Below, in pieces: positions 24,802 through 33,256 of a stretch of 64,000 nt of DNA. The DNA lies in contig NZ_CP166850.1 in the NCBI RefSeq assembly GCF_041346945.1, positions 9,098,501 to 9,162,500 on the forward strand, given 5' to 3'. Positions within the stretch are counted from its first letter, which is position 1; every line of letters starts with the position of its first letter. The position numbers were made by a program, and so were the translations under genes. Below the pieces are notes generated by a model. That model did not search any database, was not told the origin of the DNA, and saw only the letters and a program-made list of their open reading frames with translations. Source of the DNA: Amycolatopsis sp. cg9. Lineage in GTDB: Bacteria > Actinomycetota > Actinomycetes > Mycobacteriales > Pseudonocardiaceae.

Positions 24802-25482
24802 TTACGGCCGACTCCTGTGCAGCCGGCGCAGCCCGTCGACGATCAGTTCCAGGCCGAAGGCGAACTCGTCCTCCAGCGGCACCGGCAGCGAGTCCGCGAC
24901 CGCGAGCGTGGCCGGGAACTCGGCGGGCGACAGGCCGTGGAAATGGGTCGACGCTCGCTCCCGGTCGGCGTCGTTCCCGGACCCGGCCAGCTGGATGGCG
25001 AAGCCCAAGACGTAGCGCGCCAGCGTGGCGTAGGCGCGCGCCGCCAGGTTCGGCGGGAGCCCGCCGTCGAGCAGGACGGCCAGGCAGCGTTCTCGCAGCA
25101 CCATCGCGTTCGGCCCGGTCGGCGTCTGCTCGATCAGCAGGGGCGCGACCTTCCGGTGCTTGCCCAGTGCGTCGAACATCGCCTGGGCGATCGCCCGGCA
25201 GGCCCGGTCCCAGCTCAGCTCCGCCAGGGTCCGCGGGTCGAGCTCGACCTCGGCGAAGACGCGGTCGACGACGTGGGTGATCAAGGTCGCCCGGTTGGCG
25301 AAGTGGCGGTAGAGCGTGGCCGTGCCGGATTCGAGCCGCTGCGCGAGGGTCCGCATGGACAGGGCCTCGGCGCCGTCGTCGTCGACGAGCTGCAGCGCGG
25401 TCGCGAGGATCCGGTCCAGCGGGACGGCGGGGCGGCCGCGGGACCGGCGAGCGGACGCGGCGGGCGAGGACGAACTGGTCAC
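24802..25482 (-). CDS. TetR family repressor
   Basis: 226 residues. N-terminal HTH is clear: ILATALQLVDDDGAEALSMRTLAQRLESGTATLYRHFANR, the usual TetR DNA-binding pattern, followed by a long helical ligand domain of the TetR_C type. The start is GTG 25482 with only a weak ribosome site. It is transcribed away from the hydrolase operon at 25542. A 25-bp near-perfect palindrome lies in the 59-bp gap and overlaps the operon's start codon, so it most likely represses that operon and perhaps itself. The inducer is probably a substrate of the catabolic enzymes. Confidence 0.9.
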   Translation of the reverse strand: MTSSSSPAASARRSRGRPAVPLDRILATALQLVDDDGAEALSMRTLAQRLESGTATLYRHFANRATLITHVVDRVFAEVELDPRTLAELSWDRACRAIAQAMFDALGKHRKVAPLLIEQTPTGPNAMVLRERCLAVLLDGGLPPNLAARAYATLARYVLGFAIQLAGSGNDADRERASTHFHGLSPAEFPATLAVADSLPVPLEDEFAFGLELIVDGLRRLHRSRP

Positions 25483-25503
25483 ACCCGTCAGTATGACCGC
25501 CGG

Positions 25504-25543
25504 TTGACACCCTCTGCAATAACGGCAACACTGTTGCCATTAT
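25504..25543 (+). promoter_or_regulatory. Promoter and TetR operator of the hydrolase operon
   Basis: A perfect -35 TTGACA lies at 25504-25509, with AACACT (25527-25532) as a weak -10 after 17 bp. ATAACGGCAACA (25519-25530), one base, then TGTTGCCATTAT (25532-25543) form a palindrome with 12-bp arms and one mismatch. The operator covers the -10 and the ATG at 25542, so the mRNA is probably leaderless or nearly so, and repressor bound here would block initiation. Confidence 0.75.
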
Positions 25544-26330
25544 GCAGAGCACTCGGTTCGTCACAGTGGACGACCTGCGCATCCACTACGTTCGCGCAGG
25601 TCAAGGCCCGACGGTGGTCCTGCTGCACGGCAGCGGGTCGTCGTTGGAGGGCTTCGAACGGGTAGCGACGCTGCTGTCGGCGTCCTACGACGTGATCCGC
25701 CCGGACCTGCCCGGGTTCGGGCGGACGGGACCGCGGCCCGACCGCGACTACCGCGTCCGCACGTACGCGGGAACGATCGCCCGCTTCATGACCGCGCTGC
25801 AGGTGCCGCACTTCGCCTTGGCCGGGAATTCGCTGGGCGGCAACATCGCGTGGAACCTGGCCCTCGACGCCCCGGAGCGGGTCGAGGCGCTGGTGCTGGT
25901 CAACGCGACCGGCTATCCCGAGAAGTCCCTCCCGGCCGGGCTGCGGCTGGCCCGGAACCCGTTGCTGCGCCCCCTGCTGCGGCGCTGGCTCCCGCGCCGC
26001 GCGACCGAACGCGGGCTGCGGGAAGCCGTCGGGGCGCACTCGGTGATCGTCGACGACGCCATGGTCGACCGGGTGCACGCGTTGACGAGCCGTCCGGGGA
26101 ACCGGTCGGCGTTCGTCGACTTCGCCACCACCGACCAGCCCGACCGCAGCACCGAAATCCCGAGGATCGCGGTCCCGGCGCTGGTCCTGCGCAGCGCCGG
26201 CCTCGATGGGCAGCACTTCGCCCGCGACATCCCGGGCGCCGTCGAGCGCGTCCACGCCGACGGCGGGCACCTGCTGCCCGAAGAGGACCCGGACTGGGTG
26301 GCCGCGGCGATCACGGAGTTCCTGCGATGA
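25542..26330 (+). CDS. Alpha/beta hydrolase (meta-cleavage hydrolase-like)
   Basis: 262 residues. The oxyanion segment VVLLHGSGSS, nucleophile elbow LAGNSLGGNIAW (Ser in GNSLGG) and final HADGGHLLPEEDP histidine are all present, with the acid probably after the sixth strand. The lid region is Arg-rich. The pattern is close to C-C bond hydrolases of aromatic ring-cleavage pathways and to simple esterases; I cannot tell which. The ATG lies inside the operator. It is the first of five coupled genes and its stop overlaps the next ATG. Confidence 0.88.
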   Translation: MQSTRFVTVDDLRIHYVRAGQGPTVVLLHGSGSSLEGFERVATLLSASYDVIRPDLPGFGRTGPRPDRDYRVRTYAGTIARFMTALQVPHFALAGNSLGGNIAWNLALDAPERVEALVLVNATGYPEKSLPAGLRLARNPLLRPLLRRWLPRRATERGLREAVGAHSVIVDDAMVDRVHALTSRPGNRSAFVDFATTDQPDRSTEIPRIAVPALVLRSAGLDGQHFARDIPGAVERVHADGGHLLPEEDPDWVAAAITEFLR

Positions 26331-27223
26331 AGTACTTCGTCGTCTCCGATGAGGACCGCCGGCTCGACACGGCCACGCGCCGGACCCCGCGCGGCAGCTT
26401 CGTCGCGCTGTCCGACGGGGTGACGCACTACGAGCTGAGCGGTCCCGAGAGCGGTGGACTCGCCGTGCTGGTCGGCGGCCTCACGATTCCGCTGTCCTAT
26501 TGGGACGCCCTCGCCGCCCGGCTGCACGCCCGCGGCCTGCGCACCCTGGCCTACAGCGCCTACGGCCGCGGCTATTCCGACCGCGTCGAGGGCCGCTACG
26601 ACGAAGCACTGTTCGTCCGCCAGCTCGCCGAGCTGACCTCGGCCCTGGACCTCACACCGCCACGGCACGTCGTCGGCACCTCGATGGGTGCCCTGGTCGC
26701 GATGGCCTACGCGAACCTGCACCCCGAATCGGTCACCACGCTCACCGTCGTCGGACCGGCCGGGCTCGGCGAACGTCCTCGACAGCAGCGGTTGCTGCGC
26801 AACGACGTGCTCGCCGGATTCGTCGCCCGGCGCTTCGGCCGCAAGCTGCTGGAGAGCCACCTCGGGCACAACGTCCGCGACCCCGCCCTTTCCGCCCAGC
26901 TGGTCGCGATGGTGCGGGACGCCTACCGCTACGAAGGCTCCCTCTTCGCGTTCTTCCAGACCCTGCAGCACTTTCCGCTGTACGAACGGCAGGACCTGTT
27001 CCGCAGCACCGGCAAGCTGGGGCTCCCGGTCCTGCTGGTGTGGGGCGACGACGACCGGGTCACCCCGATCAGCCACCTCGACACCGTGCACGAGCTGCTG
27101 CGCCCGCGGCAGACGCACGTCATCACCGAATGCGGCCACATGGCCCCCTACGAACGGCCGGACGACGTCGGCGACCTGCTCGCGTCGTTCACCGTTCCCC
27201 ACCCCGAACGGCTCGAACCATGA
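26327..27223 (+). CDS. Second alpha/beta hydrolase
   Basis: 298 residues beginning at ATG 26327 inside the previous stop. Motifs: VGTSMGALVAM (nucleophile Ser), VLLVWGDDDRVTP (acid Asp) and ECGHMAPYERP (His). Instead of the usual HG oxyanion strand it has LVGGLTIPLSYWD. It is only distantly like the first hydrolase, so this is not a recent duplication. Two hydrolases beside an FAD hydroxylase suggest stepwise breakdown of an ester or ring-cleavage product. Confidence 0.86.
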   Translation: MKYFVVSDEDRRLDTATRRTPRGSFVALSDGVTHYELSGPESGGLAVLVGGLTIPLSYWDALAARLHARGLRTLAYSAYGRGYSDRVEGRYDEALFVRQLAELTSALDLTPPRHVVGTSMGALVAMAYANLHPESVTTLTVVGPAGLGERPRQQRLLRNDVLAGFVARRFGRKLLESHLGHNVRDPALSAQLVAMVRDAYRYEGSLFAFFQTLQHFPLYERQDLFRSTGKLGLPVLLVWGDDDRVTPISHLDTVHELLRPRQTHVITECGHMAPYERPDDVGDLLASFTVPHPERLEP

Positions 27224-28701
27224 ACGAAACCCTCGACGTCCTGATCGCCGGCGCCGGCCCGGCCGGCACCACCCTCGCGATCGACCTGGCCCGCCGCGGC
27301 CTCGCGGTCCGGATCGTCGACAAGGCCCCGCACTCCTTCGAAGGTTCCCGCGCCAAGGGCATCCAGCCGCGGACCCTGGAGGTGTTCGACGACCTCGGTG
27401 TGCTCGACGACGTCCTCGCCGGCAGCAGCGACTACCCCCGCCTCGGCATCCACCTGGGACCGGTCACCGTCCCCTGGCGGATGTTCCGCAACCGCGACCG
27501 CACCGCCGAAGTTCCGCACCCGAACACCCGGCTGATGCCGCAGTACCGCACCGACTCCGTGCTGCACGACCGCCTCGAGCGGCTCGGCGGAAAGGTCGAA
27601 TACGGCCGGGAGCTCCTCGGGTTCGCCCAGGACGGCACGTCGGTCACCGCCACGGTGACCGGCGACAGTGGCACCGAACGGATCACCGCCCGCTACCTCG
27701 TCGGCGCGGACGGGGGTTCGAGCGCCGTCCGCAAGCACCTCGGCGTGGGCTTCCTCGGCGAGACCCGCGAGGGAGATCGGATGCTCATCGTCGACGCCGT
27801 CACCACCGGCCTGCCCGATCACCGCTGGCACGTCTGGCCGGGCGCGCAGGGCCGGTTCGTGGGCGCCTGCCCGCTGCCGCACACCGACCTGTTCCAGTGG
27901 ATGATCCGCCTCTCCCCCGGCGAAGAGCCGCCCGACGGCGAAGACGCGATCACCCGGCGGATCCGGGCCCACACCCGCAACCGGCACCTCGCCGTGCGCG
28001 ACATCCGCTGGCGGTCGGTGTTCCGCCCCAACATCCGCCTGGCCGAGGCCTACGGCCGCGGGCGGGTGTTCCTCGCCGGCGACGCCGCGCACGTGCACAC
28101 CCCGGCCGGCGCGCAGGGCCTCAACACCGGCATCCAGGACGCCTACAACCTCGGCTGGAAACTCGCCCAGGTCCTCGCCGGTGCCGACCCGCGGCTGCTC
28201 GACAGCTACGAAGCCGAACGCCTCCCGATCGCTGCCGGGGTACTCGGCCTGTCCACGAAGAAGTACGAAGGCATCGCGAAGCTCGACCCGGCCGGCCTGC
28301 GCCGCGGCAAGGACGAACAGCAGCTGGCCCTGACCTACCACGGCGGCCCGCTCGCGCCCGGCGGCACCGACCGCACGGCGACGCTGCAAGTCGGCGATCG
28401 CGCGCCGGACAACGAACTGTCCGGCTCGCGTCTGTTCGACGCCTACCGGGGCCCGCACTTCACCCTGGTCGCCTGTGGCTCGGAGGCCGCCGCGGCGAGC
28501 GACGAACTCGGCTGGCCCGCCGCCGGAGCGCCGCTGCGGCGAATCACCGTCGACGCCCGGCACTTCCGCCGGAGCTACGGCATCGAAGGCGACACCCTGC
28601 TGCTCGTCCGGCCCGACGGCTACCTCGGGCACATCGCGACCCGTGACTTCCTCGGCTCGACCCGCGCCGCCGCCCGCGCCATGACGCCGGTGGCCGGATG
28701 A
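27220..28701 (+). CDS. FAD-dependent aromatic hydroxylase (PheA/TfdB family)
   Basis: 493 residues. FAD-binding GxGxxG is IAGAGPAGTTLAIDLARRG at residues about 8-26, the DG motif is YLVGADGGSSAVRK, and the GD motif is RVFLAGDAAHVHTPAGAQG followed by LNTGIQDAYNLGWKLA. The last 120 residues form a thioredoxin-like C-terminal domain (VGDRAPDNELSGSRLFD) typical of phenol hydroxylase-like enzymes. It uses NAD(P)H and O2 to hydroxylate an aromatic or related substrate. Both ends overlap neighbours by four bases. The exact substrate is unknown. Confidence 0.92.
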   Translation: MNETLDVLIAGAGPAGTTLAIDLARRGLAVRIVDKAPHSFEGSRAKGIQPRTLEVFDDLGVLDDVLAGSSDYPRLGIHLGPVTVPWRMFRNRDRTAEVPHPNTRLMPQYRTDSVLHDRLERLGGKVEYGRELLGFAQDGTSVTATVTGDSGTERITARYLVGADGGSSAVRKHLGVGFLGETREGDRMLIVDAVTTGLPDHRWHVWPGAQGRFVGACPLPHTDLFQWMIRLSPGEEPPDGEDAITRRIRAHTRNRHLAVRDIRWRSVFRPNIRLAEAYGRGRVFLAGDAAHVHTPAGAQGLNTGIQDAYNLGWKLAQVLAGADPRLLDSYEAERLPIAAGVLGLSTKKYEGIAKLDPAGLRRGKDEQQLALTYHGGPLAPGGTDRTATLQVGDRAPDNELSGSRLFDAYRGPHFTLVACGSEAAAASDELGWPAAGAPLRRITVDARHFRRSYGIEGDTLLLVRPDGYLGHIATRDFLGSTRAAARAMTPVAG

Positions 28702-29954
28702 GCCGCGTGCTCCTGCGCGGCGCGCAGGTCATCACCATGGCACCGCACCGGCCCGACGCCGAACGCGCCGACGTCCTGATCGACGGCGACACCATCGCCG
28801 CGGTCGGCGAAGGCCTCGACGGGGCCGGCGCGGAGATCGTCGACGTCCCCGACCGGATCATCCTGCCCGGCCTGGTCAACGCCCACCTCCACACCTGGCA
28901 GACCGCGTTGCGGGGCACCGGCGTCGACTGGACGCTCGCGGACTACCTCGGCCGCGTGCACGGTTCCGCAGCCCCGCGCTACCGCCCGGAGGACATGCGG
29001 ATCGGCACGCTCGCCGGTGCGCTGAGCCAGCTCGACCGCGGCACCACGACCGTGGGCGACTGGTGCCACAACACGCTGACCCCGGACCACACCGACGCGG
29101 CGCTCGACGGCCTGGCGGCGTCCGGCATCCGCGGGGTCTTCCTGTACGGCACGCCGTACTCCGCGGCCTACCCGCTGAGCGAGGTCGACCGGCTGCGCGG
29201 CGGCCCGCTGATCGGCATCGGCATGGCGGTCCGCGGCCCGCAACTGTCCACTCCGGACGCCGCGGTCGCCGACTTCCGGGCCGCCGCCGAACGCGGGCTC
29301 GTGGTGTCGATGCACCAGAGCGGCGGAGAGCCGGGGCCCGGGTGGGAGGCGGTGCGGTCGGCGGGCATGCTGAGCCCGGCGACCAACGTCGTGCACGGCG
29401 CCGGGCTCACCGAAGGGTGGCTCAAGACGCTGGTCGACGCCGGCGCGAGCGTGACGTGCACGCCCGAGAACGAGCTCGGCCAAGGCCACGGCTCGCCCGT
29501 CACCCCGCACCTGCTCCGGCTGGGTGCGGCGCCGTCGCTGGGCACGGACACCGACGCCGTCACCCCCGCCGACGTGCTCTCCGCCGCCCGGATCGCGCTG
29601 GCCTGCGGACGGCACCACGACCACCGCGAGGCGGCGGGCCCGTTCTCGCTCCAGGCCACGGTCACCGCCAAGCAGGCGCTGGCCTGGGCCACGGTCGAGG
29701 GCGCGCGAGCACTCGGCCTCGCCGACCGCGTCGGCCGGCTCGAGCCGGGCCTGCAGGCCGACCTGGTCGTCCTCGACATCGCCGGGCCGAACCCGATCGC
29801 GGCCGCGTTGTACGCGGACGACGTCGAGGCGGTCATGGTCGCCGGGCGGTGGCGCAAACGCGACCACGTCCTCCTCGGCGTGGACCACGACGCCGTGCGA
29901 ACGCACCTGCGGGAATCCGCGTCCCACCTCCTCCCCCACCTCGCGGGCCGATGA
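28698..29954 (+). CDS. Amidohydrolase of the AtzA/TrzN type
   Basis: 418 residues, metal-dependent hydrolase fold. Metal ligands are NAHLHTW (HxH), a His in VSMHQSGG, a His in NVVHGAGL and the Asp in SLGTDTDAVTP. N- and C-terminal strands (RADVLIDGDTIAAVG; ADLVVLDIAG) form the small beta domain. Family members deaminate or dechlorinate N-heterocycles such as triazines, guanine or cytosine. Beside an aromatic hydroxylase this hints at an N-heterocyclic or amino-substituted aromatic substrate, which is inference. Coupled by ATGA overlaps on both sides. Confidence 0.9.
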   Translation: MSRVLLRGAQVITMAPHRPDAERADVLIDGDTIAAVGEGLDGAGAEIVDVPDRIILPGLVNAHLHTWQTALRGTGVDWTLADYLGRVHGSAAPRYRPEDMRIGTLAGALSQLDRGTTTVGDWCHNTLTPDHTDAALDGLAASGIRGVFLYGTPYSAAYPLSEVDRLRGGPLIGIGMAVRGPQLSTPDAAVADFRAAAERGLVVSMHQSGGEPGPGWEAVRSAGMLSPATNVVHGAGLTEGWLKTLVDAGASVTCTPENELGQGHGSPVTPHLLRLGAAPSLGTDTDAVTPADVLSAARIALACGRHHDHREAAGPFSLQATVTAKQALAWATVEGARALGLADRVGRLEPGLQADLVVLDIAGPNPIAAALYADDVEAVMVAGRWRKRDHVLLGVDHDAVRTHLRESASHLLPHLAGR

Positions 29955-30538
29955 GCAGGCGAACCGAACTCGCGAGCCGCACCCGCGCGGACCTGCTGGC
30001 CGCGGCGAGACGGCTGTTCGCCGAACGCGGCTACCTCGACACCAAGGTCGCCGACATCGCCACCGCGGCCGGCCGTGCGGTGGGCTCCTTCTACACCCAC
30101 TTCAGCGACAAGGACGAGATCCTCGCGGTTTTGCGCCGCGAACTCGACGAAGCAGCGCTCCCCGGCCCGGCGGGCGACGACGAGATCCGCGAGCACATCA
30201 CGGCCTGCTCGACGGCGATGCGCTCCCACCGCCCCGCGGTCACCGCCCTGCTGCAGTCGGCGATCGCCGCCGCCCCGGCGTCGGGACGGTTGTGGCGCGA
30301 ACTGACCAGCCGGACGGCCCCGCTGCGAAGGCAGTTGGAGAACCGGCGAGACCGCGGCGAGCCGCTGCCCGGCGACCCCGAGCTGGTGGCGGCGGCCGTG
30401 GGCGTCCTGCTCGCCGGTCTCCAGCACGCGCTGCCCACCGACGACGGCCGCATCGCCGACACCGTCGCGAACCTCGTGCTCCACGGCTTGGCCGGGCCGC
30501 GCCCCTTCGTCAGTGCGGAGAACCGACCTTCTCGGTGA
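29951..30538 (+). CDS. TetR family regulator, last gene of catabolic operon
   Basis: 195 residues with HTH segment LLAAARRLFAERGYLDTKVADIATAAGRAVGSFYTHFSDK. The ligand domain is short. ATG 29951 overlaps the amidohydrolase stop, so it is co-transcribed with the enzymes even though the operon also has a divergent TetR gene at 24802. It may give feedback or control another site. I found no second palindrome near the operon start. Confidence 0.88.
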   Translation: MSRRTELASRTRADLLAAARRLFAERGYLDTKVADIATAAGRAVGSFYTHFSDKDEILAVLRRELDEAALPGPAGDDEIREHITACSTAMRSHRPAVTALLQSAIAAAPASGRLWRELTSRTAPLRRQLENRRDRGEPLPGDPELVAAAVGVLLAGLQHALPTDDGRIADTVANLVLHGLAGPRPFVSAENRPSR

Positions 30539-30645
30539 CCGCGCCCGCGAGCTGCCGGGCCGCGTCCGCGCCGGCGATCACCCCCGGGCGCGCGGACTTC
30601 GGCCGCACCCGTGGCGACGACGAGGACGCTCGCCTGTCCGATTGT

Positions 30646-31170
30646 TCAGTGGGCCCACTTCCCGGCCCAGGCCGTGTCGGCGCTCGCCGACCAGAAGTTG
30701 TCCATCAACTGCGCCGCGGAGCGCGGATCGAAGCCGAGGTCGGGCGGCGGCAGTTCACGCCGCTCCGCGGGCGTGCCCAACCCCATGATCACCTGCTCGA
30801 ACCCGCCCGGTGTGTAGCCGTTGAACACGTGCGCGGCGCTCCGGGTGGTGAAGCTGTGCACCGTTCCACGCGGAATCCACACCGAGTCACCCGCCGTCGC
30901 TCGCATCGGCGGCTCGTCCCCGACCCGGAATTCGATGGAGCCTTCGAGCACGTTGAACCACTCGTCGATGGGGTGCACGTGCGGCGGCGGCCCACCGTCC
31001 GCCGGCATCCACTGCTCCATCACCGAGAACGCTCCCCCGGTCTGCTCCGAGTCGGCCAGCACGACCCAGAGGACACCGAACGCCCAGTACGCCGGCGCAG
31101 TGTCCCTCCCGGTCATGAACGGCACGCCATGCGGAGAGACAGCGACGGCCGTGTTGTTCTCTTCCCTCAT
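30646..31170 (-). CDS. Cupin-domain protein
   Basis: 174 residues, one cupin barrel at about 45-120. Metal ligands are probably PPHVHPIDEWF (two His and Glu) and the His in WIPRGTVHSFT. Single-domain cupins include dioxygenases, isomerases and sugar-binding proteins. GAAAGGA lies eight bases before ATG 31170, inside the end of the upstream YCII-like gene, 12 bp away, so the two form an operon. The operon is divergent from a TetR gene and probably repressed by it. Confidence 0.85.
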   Translation of the reverse strand: MREENNTAVAVSPHGVPFMTGRDTAPAYWAFGVLWVVLADSEQTGGAFSVMEQWMPADGGPPPHVHPIDEWFNVLEGSIEFRVGDEPPMRATAGDSVWIPRGTVHSFTTRSAAHVFNGYTPGGFEQVIMGLGTPAERRELPPPDLGFDPRSAAQLMDNFWSASADTAWAGKWAH

Positions 31171-31182
31171 GATCGCGTCCTT

Positions 31183-31473
31183 TCAGCGGGCATCCGGGGG
31201 TGCGAGCGGGTAGACGTCGGCGTCGAAGAACCGGGCGAAGGGCAACGTGGCCAGGACCTCCGCCACTTGCTCCTGATCGGCGGCGACGATCTCGACGAAC
31301 GTCGCCCGCCGCGCCGGGGAAACGTAGTGGGCGCCGATCCTTCCCTGTGCGCGCAACACCTCCAGCTGCTTGTGCTCGTCCTCTCTCAGCGCGGCGAATT
31401 CCACGAGGTCGGTGTCGTCCCGGAGGGTTCCGACCACCATGAACGTCTGGGCCGCGGCGGGGTTCGGAGGCAT
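31183..31473 (-). CDS. YCII/EthD-like small protein
   Basis: 96 residues from ATG 31473 with AAAGGAGAG upstream. Its shape is a ferredoxin-like alpha-beta barrel protein, with FMVVGTLRDDTDLVEF, then RAQGRIGAHYVSP and FFDADVYPLAP at the end. Relatives include YCII-domain and muconolactone isomerase-like proteins. A longer frame to 31575 reads through the operator region and is not used. It is first in the operon with the cupin gene. Confidence 0.75.
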   Translation of the reverse strand: MPPNPAAAQTFMVVGTLRDDTDLVEFAALREDEHKQLEVLRAQGRIGAHYVSPARRATFVEIVAADQEQVAEVLATLPFARFFDADVYPLAPPDAR

Positions 31474-31504
31474 GTCTCTCCTTTCGAGGGCGCGTCGATC
31501 GCCC

Positions 31505-31587
31505 TGATGTCTCGGCGTGACATCACCGTAGCACTGATGTCTCGCCGCGACATCACTTTTCGGCGATGATGTCACGGCGGGTCATCG
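31505..31587. promoter_or_regulatory. Three palindromic operators between YCII-cupin operon and TetR gene
   Basis: TGATGTC-N7-GACATCA occurs exactly at 31505-31525 and again at 31535-31555, with starts 30 bp apart (three helical turns). A weaker copy begins with TGATGTC at 31567 and ends near 31587. All lie in the 133-bp gap between the divergent genes at 31473 and 31607. They are the likely binding sites of the TetR protein encoded at 31607, controlling both directions. Confidence 0.75.
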
Positions 31588-31606
31588 CCCCGGGTATCCT
31601 GGCGGC

Positions 31607-32221
31607 ATGCCCAGGTGGGAAGAAGGCAGCGAGGAGCGGATGAAACAGTCCGCCATGGAGCTGTTCGAGGAACAAGGCTTCGAGGCCACCACCGCGGTCC
31701 AGATCGCCGAGCGCGCCCGCGTCACCACTCGGACCTTCTTCCGCTACTTCCCCGACAAGGAAGAAATCCTCTTCGCCGACGCGGACCTGCTCAACGCGGC
31801 GCTCGTCCAGGAACTCCGGCAGACGCCCGACCTCGAACCCCCCCTTCGGGCCGTCGTCCGGACCTTGGCCGGGTACGACTGGGAAAACCTCGGATCACGA
31901 GACCTCCTGCGCCGGCGAAGCCGGCTGATCGCGTCGAACTCCGGGTTGCTGGAACGCGATCTGATCAAGCAACACCAGATGGCCGAAGGGTTCCGCCAAG
32001 CACTCCGCGAGCGTGGCGTCGACCCCGACGTCGCGGAGCTGGCGGCCAGTGCGGGCAGCCAGATCTTCCGCACGGCCTACCGCAAGTGGCTGGAAAGCAC
32101 CGACAACACCGACCTGACGACCATCACCGACACCGTGACGTCCCTTCTCACCGACATCTTGCCCGCGGCCCGGTCGCCCCGAGGACGCCGCCGGGCGCCG
32201 GCCGCTCCGCCTGCGAAGTAG
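31607..32221 (+). CDS. TetR family regulator
   Basis: 204 residues. HTH segment: MKQSAMELFEEQGFEATTAVQIAERARVTTRTFFRYFPDKEE, the TTRTFFRYF form typical of one actinobacterial TetR branch. The C-terminus is basic (RSPRGRRRAP). ATG 31607 lies 20 bp beyond the last of three palindromes, so autoregulation is likely. It is divergent from the YCII-cupin operon. Confidence 0.9.
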   Translation: MPRWEEGSEERMKQSAMELFEEQGFEATTAVQIAERARVTTRTFFRYFPDKEEILFADADLLNAALVQELRQTPDLEPPLRAVVRTLAGYDWENLGSRDLLRRRSRLIASNSGLLERDLIKQHQMAEGFRQALRERGVDPDVAELAASAGSQIFRTAYRKWLESTDNTDLTTITDTVTSLLTDILPAARSPRGRRRAPAAPPAK

Positions 32222-32235
32222 GCCACCGAACCGGC

Positions 32236-32378
32236 GTGGACGCCTTCACCCCCGGCGGCCCCATCCTGGTTCCCGATCTGGCCACCGACCGCGCGCGGCG
32301 GCCGTGTTCCCCTTCCCGCTGCAGGTCGGGGTCGTGCGGCTGGGCTCACTCGACCTCCACCGCGAACACCCTCGCACC
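32236..32378 (+). pseudogene. GAF-domain fragment with frameshift
   Basis: A relic reads VDAFTPGGPILVPDLATDRAR in one frame and then, shifted by one base, AVFPFPLQVGVVRLGSLDL. This is the core of a GAF sensor domain like those in actinobacterial GAF-ANTAR regulators. No ANTAR part follows. It is dead and lies in the 312-bp gap between the TetR and STAS genes; the rest of the gap holds nothing I can name. Confidence 0.65.
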
Positions 32379-32533
32379 CCGCCACACCCGGCCCGTCCCA
32401 CCGGCCGGAGCGCCGGCGCGGTCGCCTGAGCGCCTGCGAAGCGTTACGCTGAGATCACCGCGCCGGGAGGGCCCAGACCACGCGCTCGCGACGATCACCG
32501 TTCGACAGCCGGCCCTGATCCGCGGAGGTCGGT

Positions 32534-33256
32534 GTGCAGGAGCTGATCGTGGACCACTCCGAGTTTCGCGACGACGCCAGACCGCGCCTCGCTCACAGTT
32601 CCCGGCCGCCGCTGCGGCTCACTTCGACCCGCCACCGGGACACCGTCGTGCTCACCGTGGCAGGCGAGATCGACCTCTCCACGACCTCCACCTTCTGTGG
32701 CGCGCTGGCCGGCGTCATCGCCCAGCGACCCGCTCTGCTCGTCGTGGACCTCAGCCCGACGACGTTCCTCGCCTGCGCCGGCCTGACGATCCTGGCCGCG
32801 GCGCACCACCTGGTCGGTGCCCGAACCCACTTCGCCGTGGTTGCCGGCTCGCGCGCGTCCTGGCGGCCACTGCACCTCACCGGCCTGGACCGGCAGCTGC
32901 GCGTGCACCCCTGCCTCGGCGACGTGACGATTCCCGCCTCGCCTCTGGTGCTGCGGACGGTGGTCGCCGACGCCGCGATCCAGGTCACCGCCACCGGTGG
33001 GAGCCGGCCCGGCGATGCCGCGGCCATGACGGCGGAACTTCGGCAAGCGTGCGAGCTGTGCTCCGGCGTGGTCCTGTTCGACGTGTCGGCGTGCACCCTG
33101 TCCGATGCCGCTGTCGTCGGGAGCGTGCGAGCGGCGACCGCCCGCGGTGGAAAGCACCGCTGTGGCATCCAGGTGCTGACCGAAACCGGGAGCCTGCGGA
33201 CAGCCCTGGACGCCGCGGGTATCGCACACCGCGCTTCGGCCGGGCCGAGCTGGTGA
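32534..33256 (+). CDS. Tandem STAS-domain (anti-sigma antagonist-like) protein
   Basis: 240 residues. The first STAS domain (about 25-125) has VVLTVAGEIDLSTTSTF and LLVVDLSPTTFLACAGLTILA. The phosphorylatable Ser of the usual DSSGL is missing (ACAGL). A second, weaker STAS-like half has GVVLFDVSACTLSDAAVVGSV. STAS proteins bind anti-sigma kinases; without the Ser, this one could be a constitutive antagonist or a structural partner. GTG 32534 has GGAGG five bases upstream. Its stop overlaps the next gene (GTGA), which encodes a sigma-region-4-like protein. Confidence 0.8.
   Translation: MQELIVDHSEFRDDARPRLAHSSRPPLRLTSTRHRDTVVLTVAGEIDLSTTSTFCGALAGVIAQRPALLVVDLSPTTFLACAGLTILAAAHHLVGARTHFAVVAGSRASWRPLHLTGLDRQLRVHPCLGDVTIPASPLVLRTVVADAAIQVTATGGSRPGDAAAMTAELRQACELCSGVVLFDVSACTLSDAAVVGSVRAATARGGKHRCGIQVLTETGSLRTALDAAGIAHRASAGPSW

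Noticed and set aside
30539..30645. Short minus-strand coding-like piece between the TetR and cupin genes
   Set aside because: A frame around IAGADAARQLAGAVTEKVG looks protein-like but needs a frameshift and overlaps the TetR 3' end; too weak to call a pseudogene.
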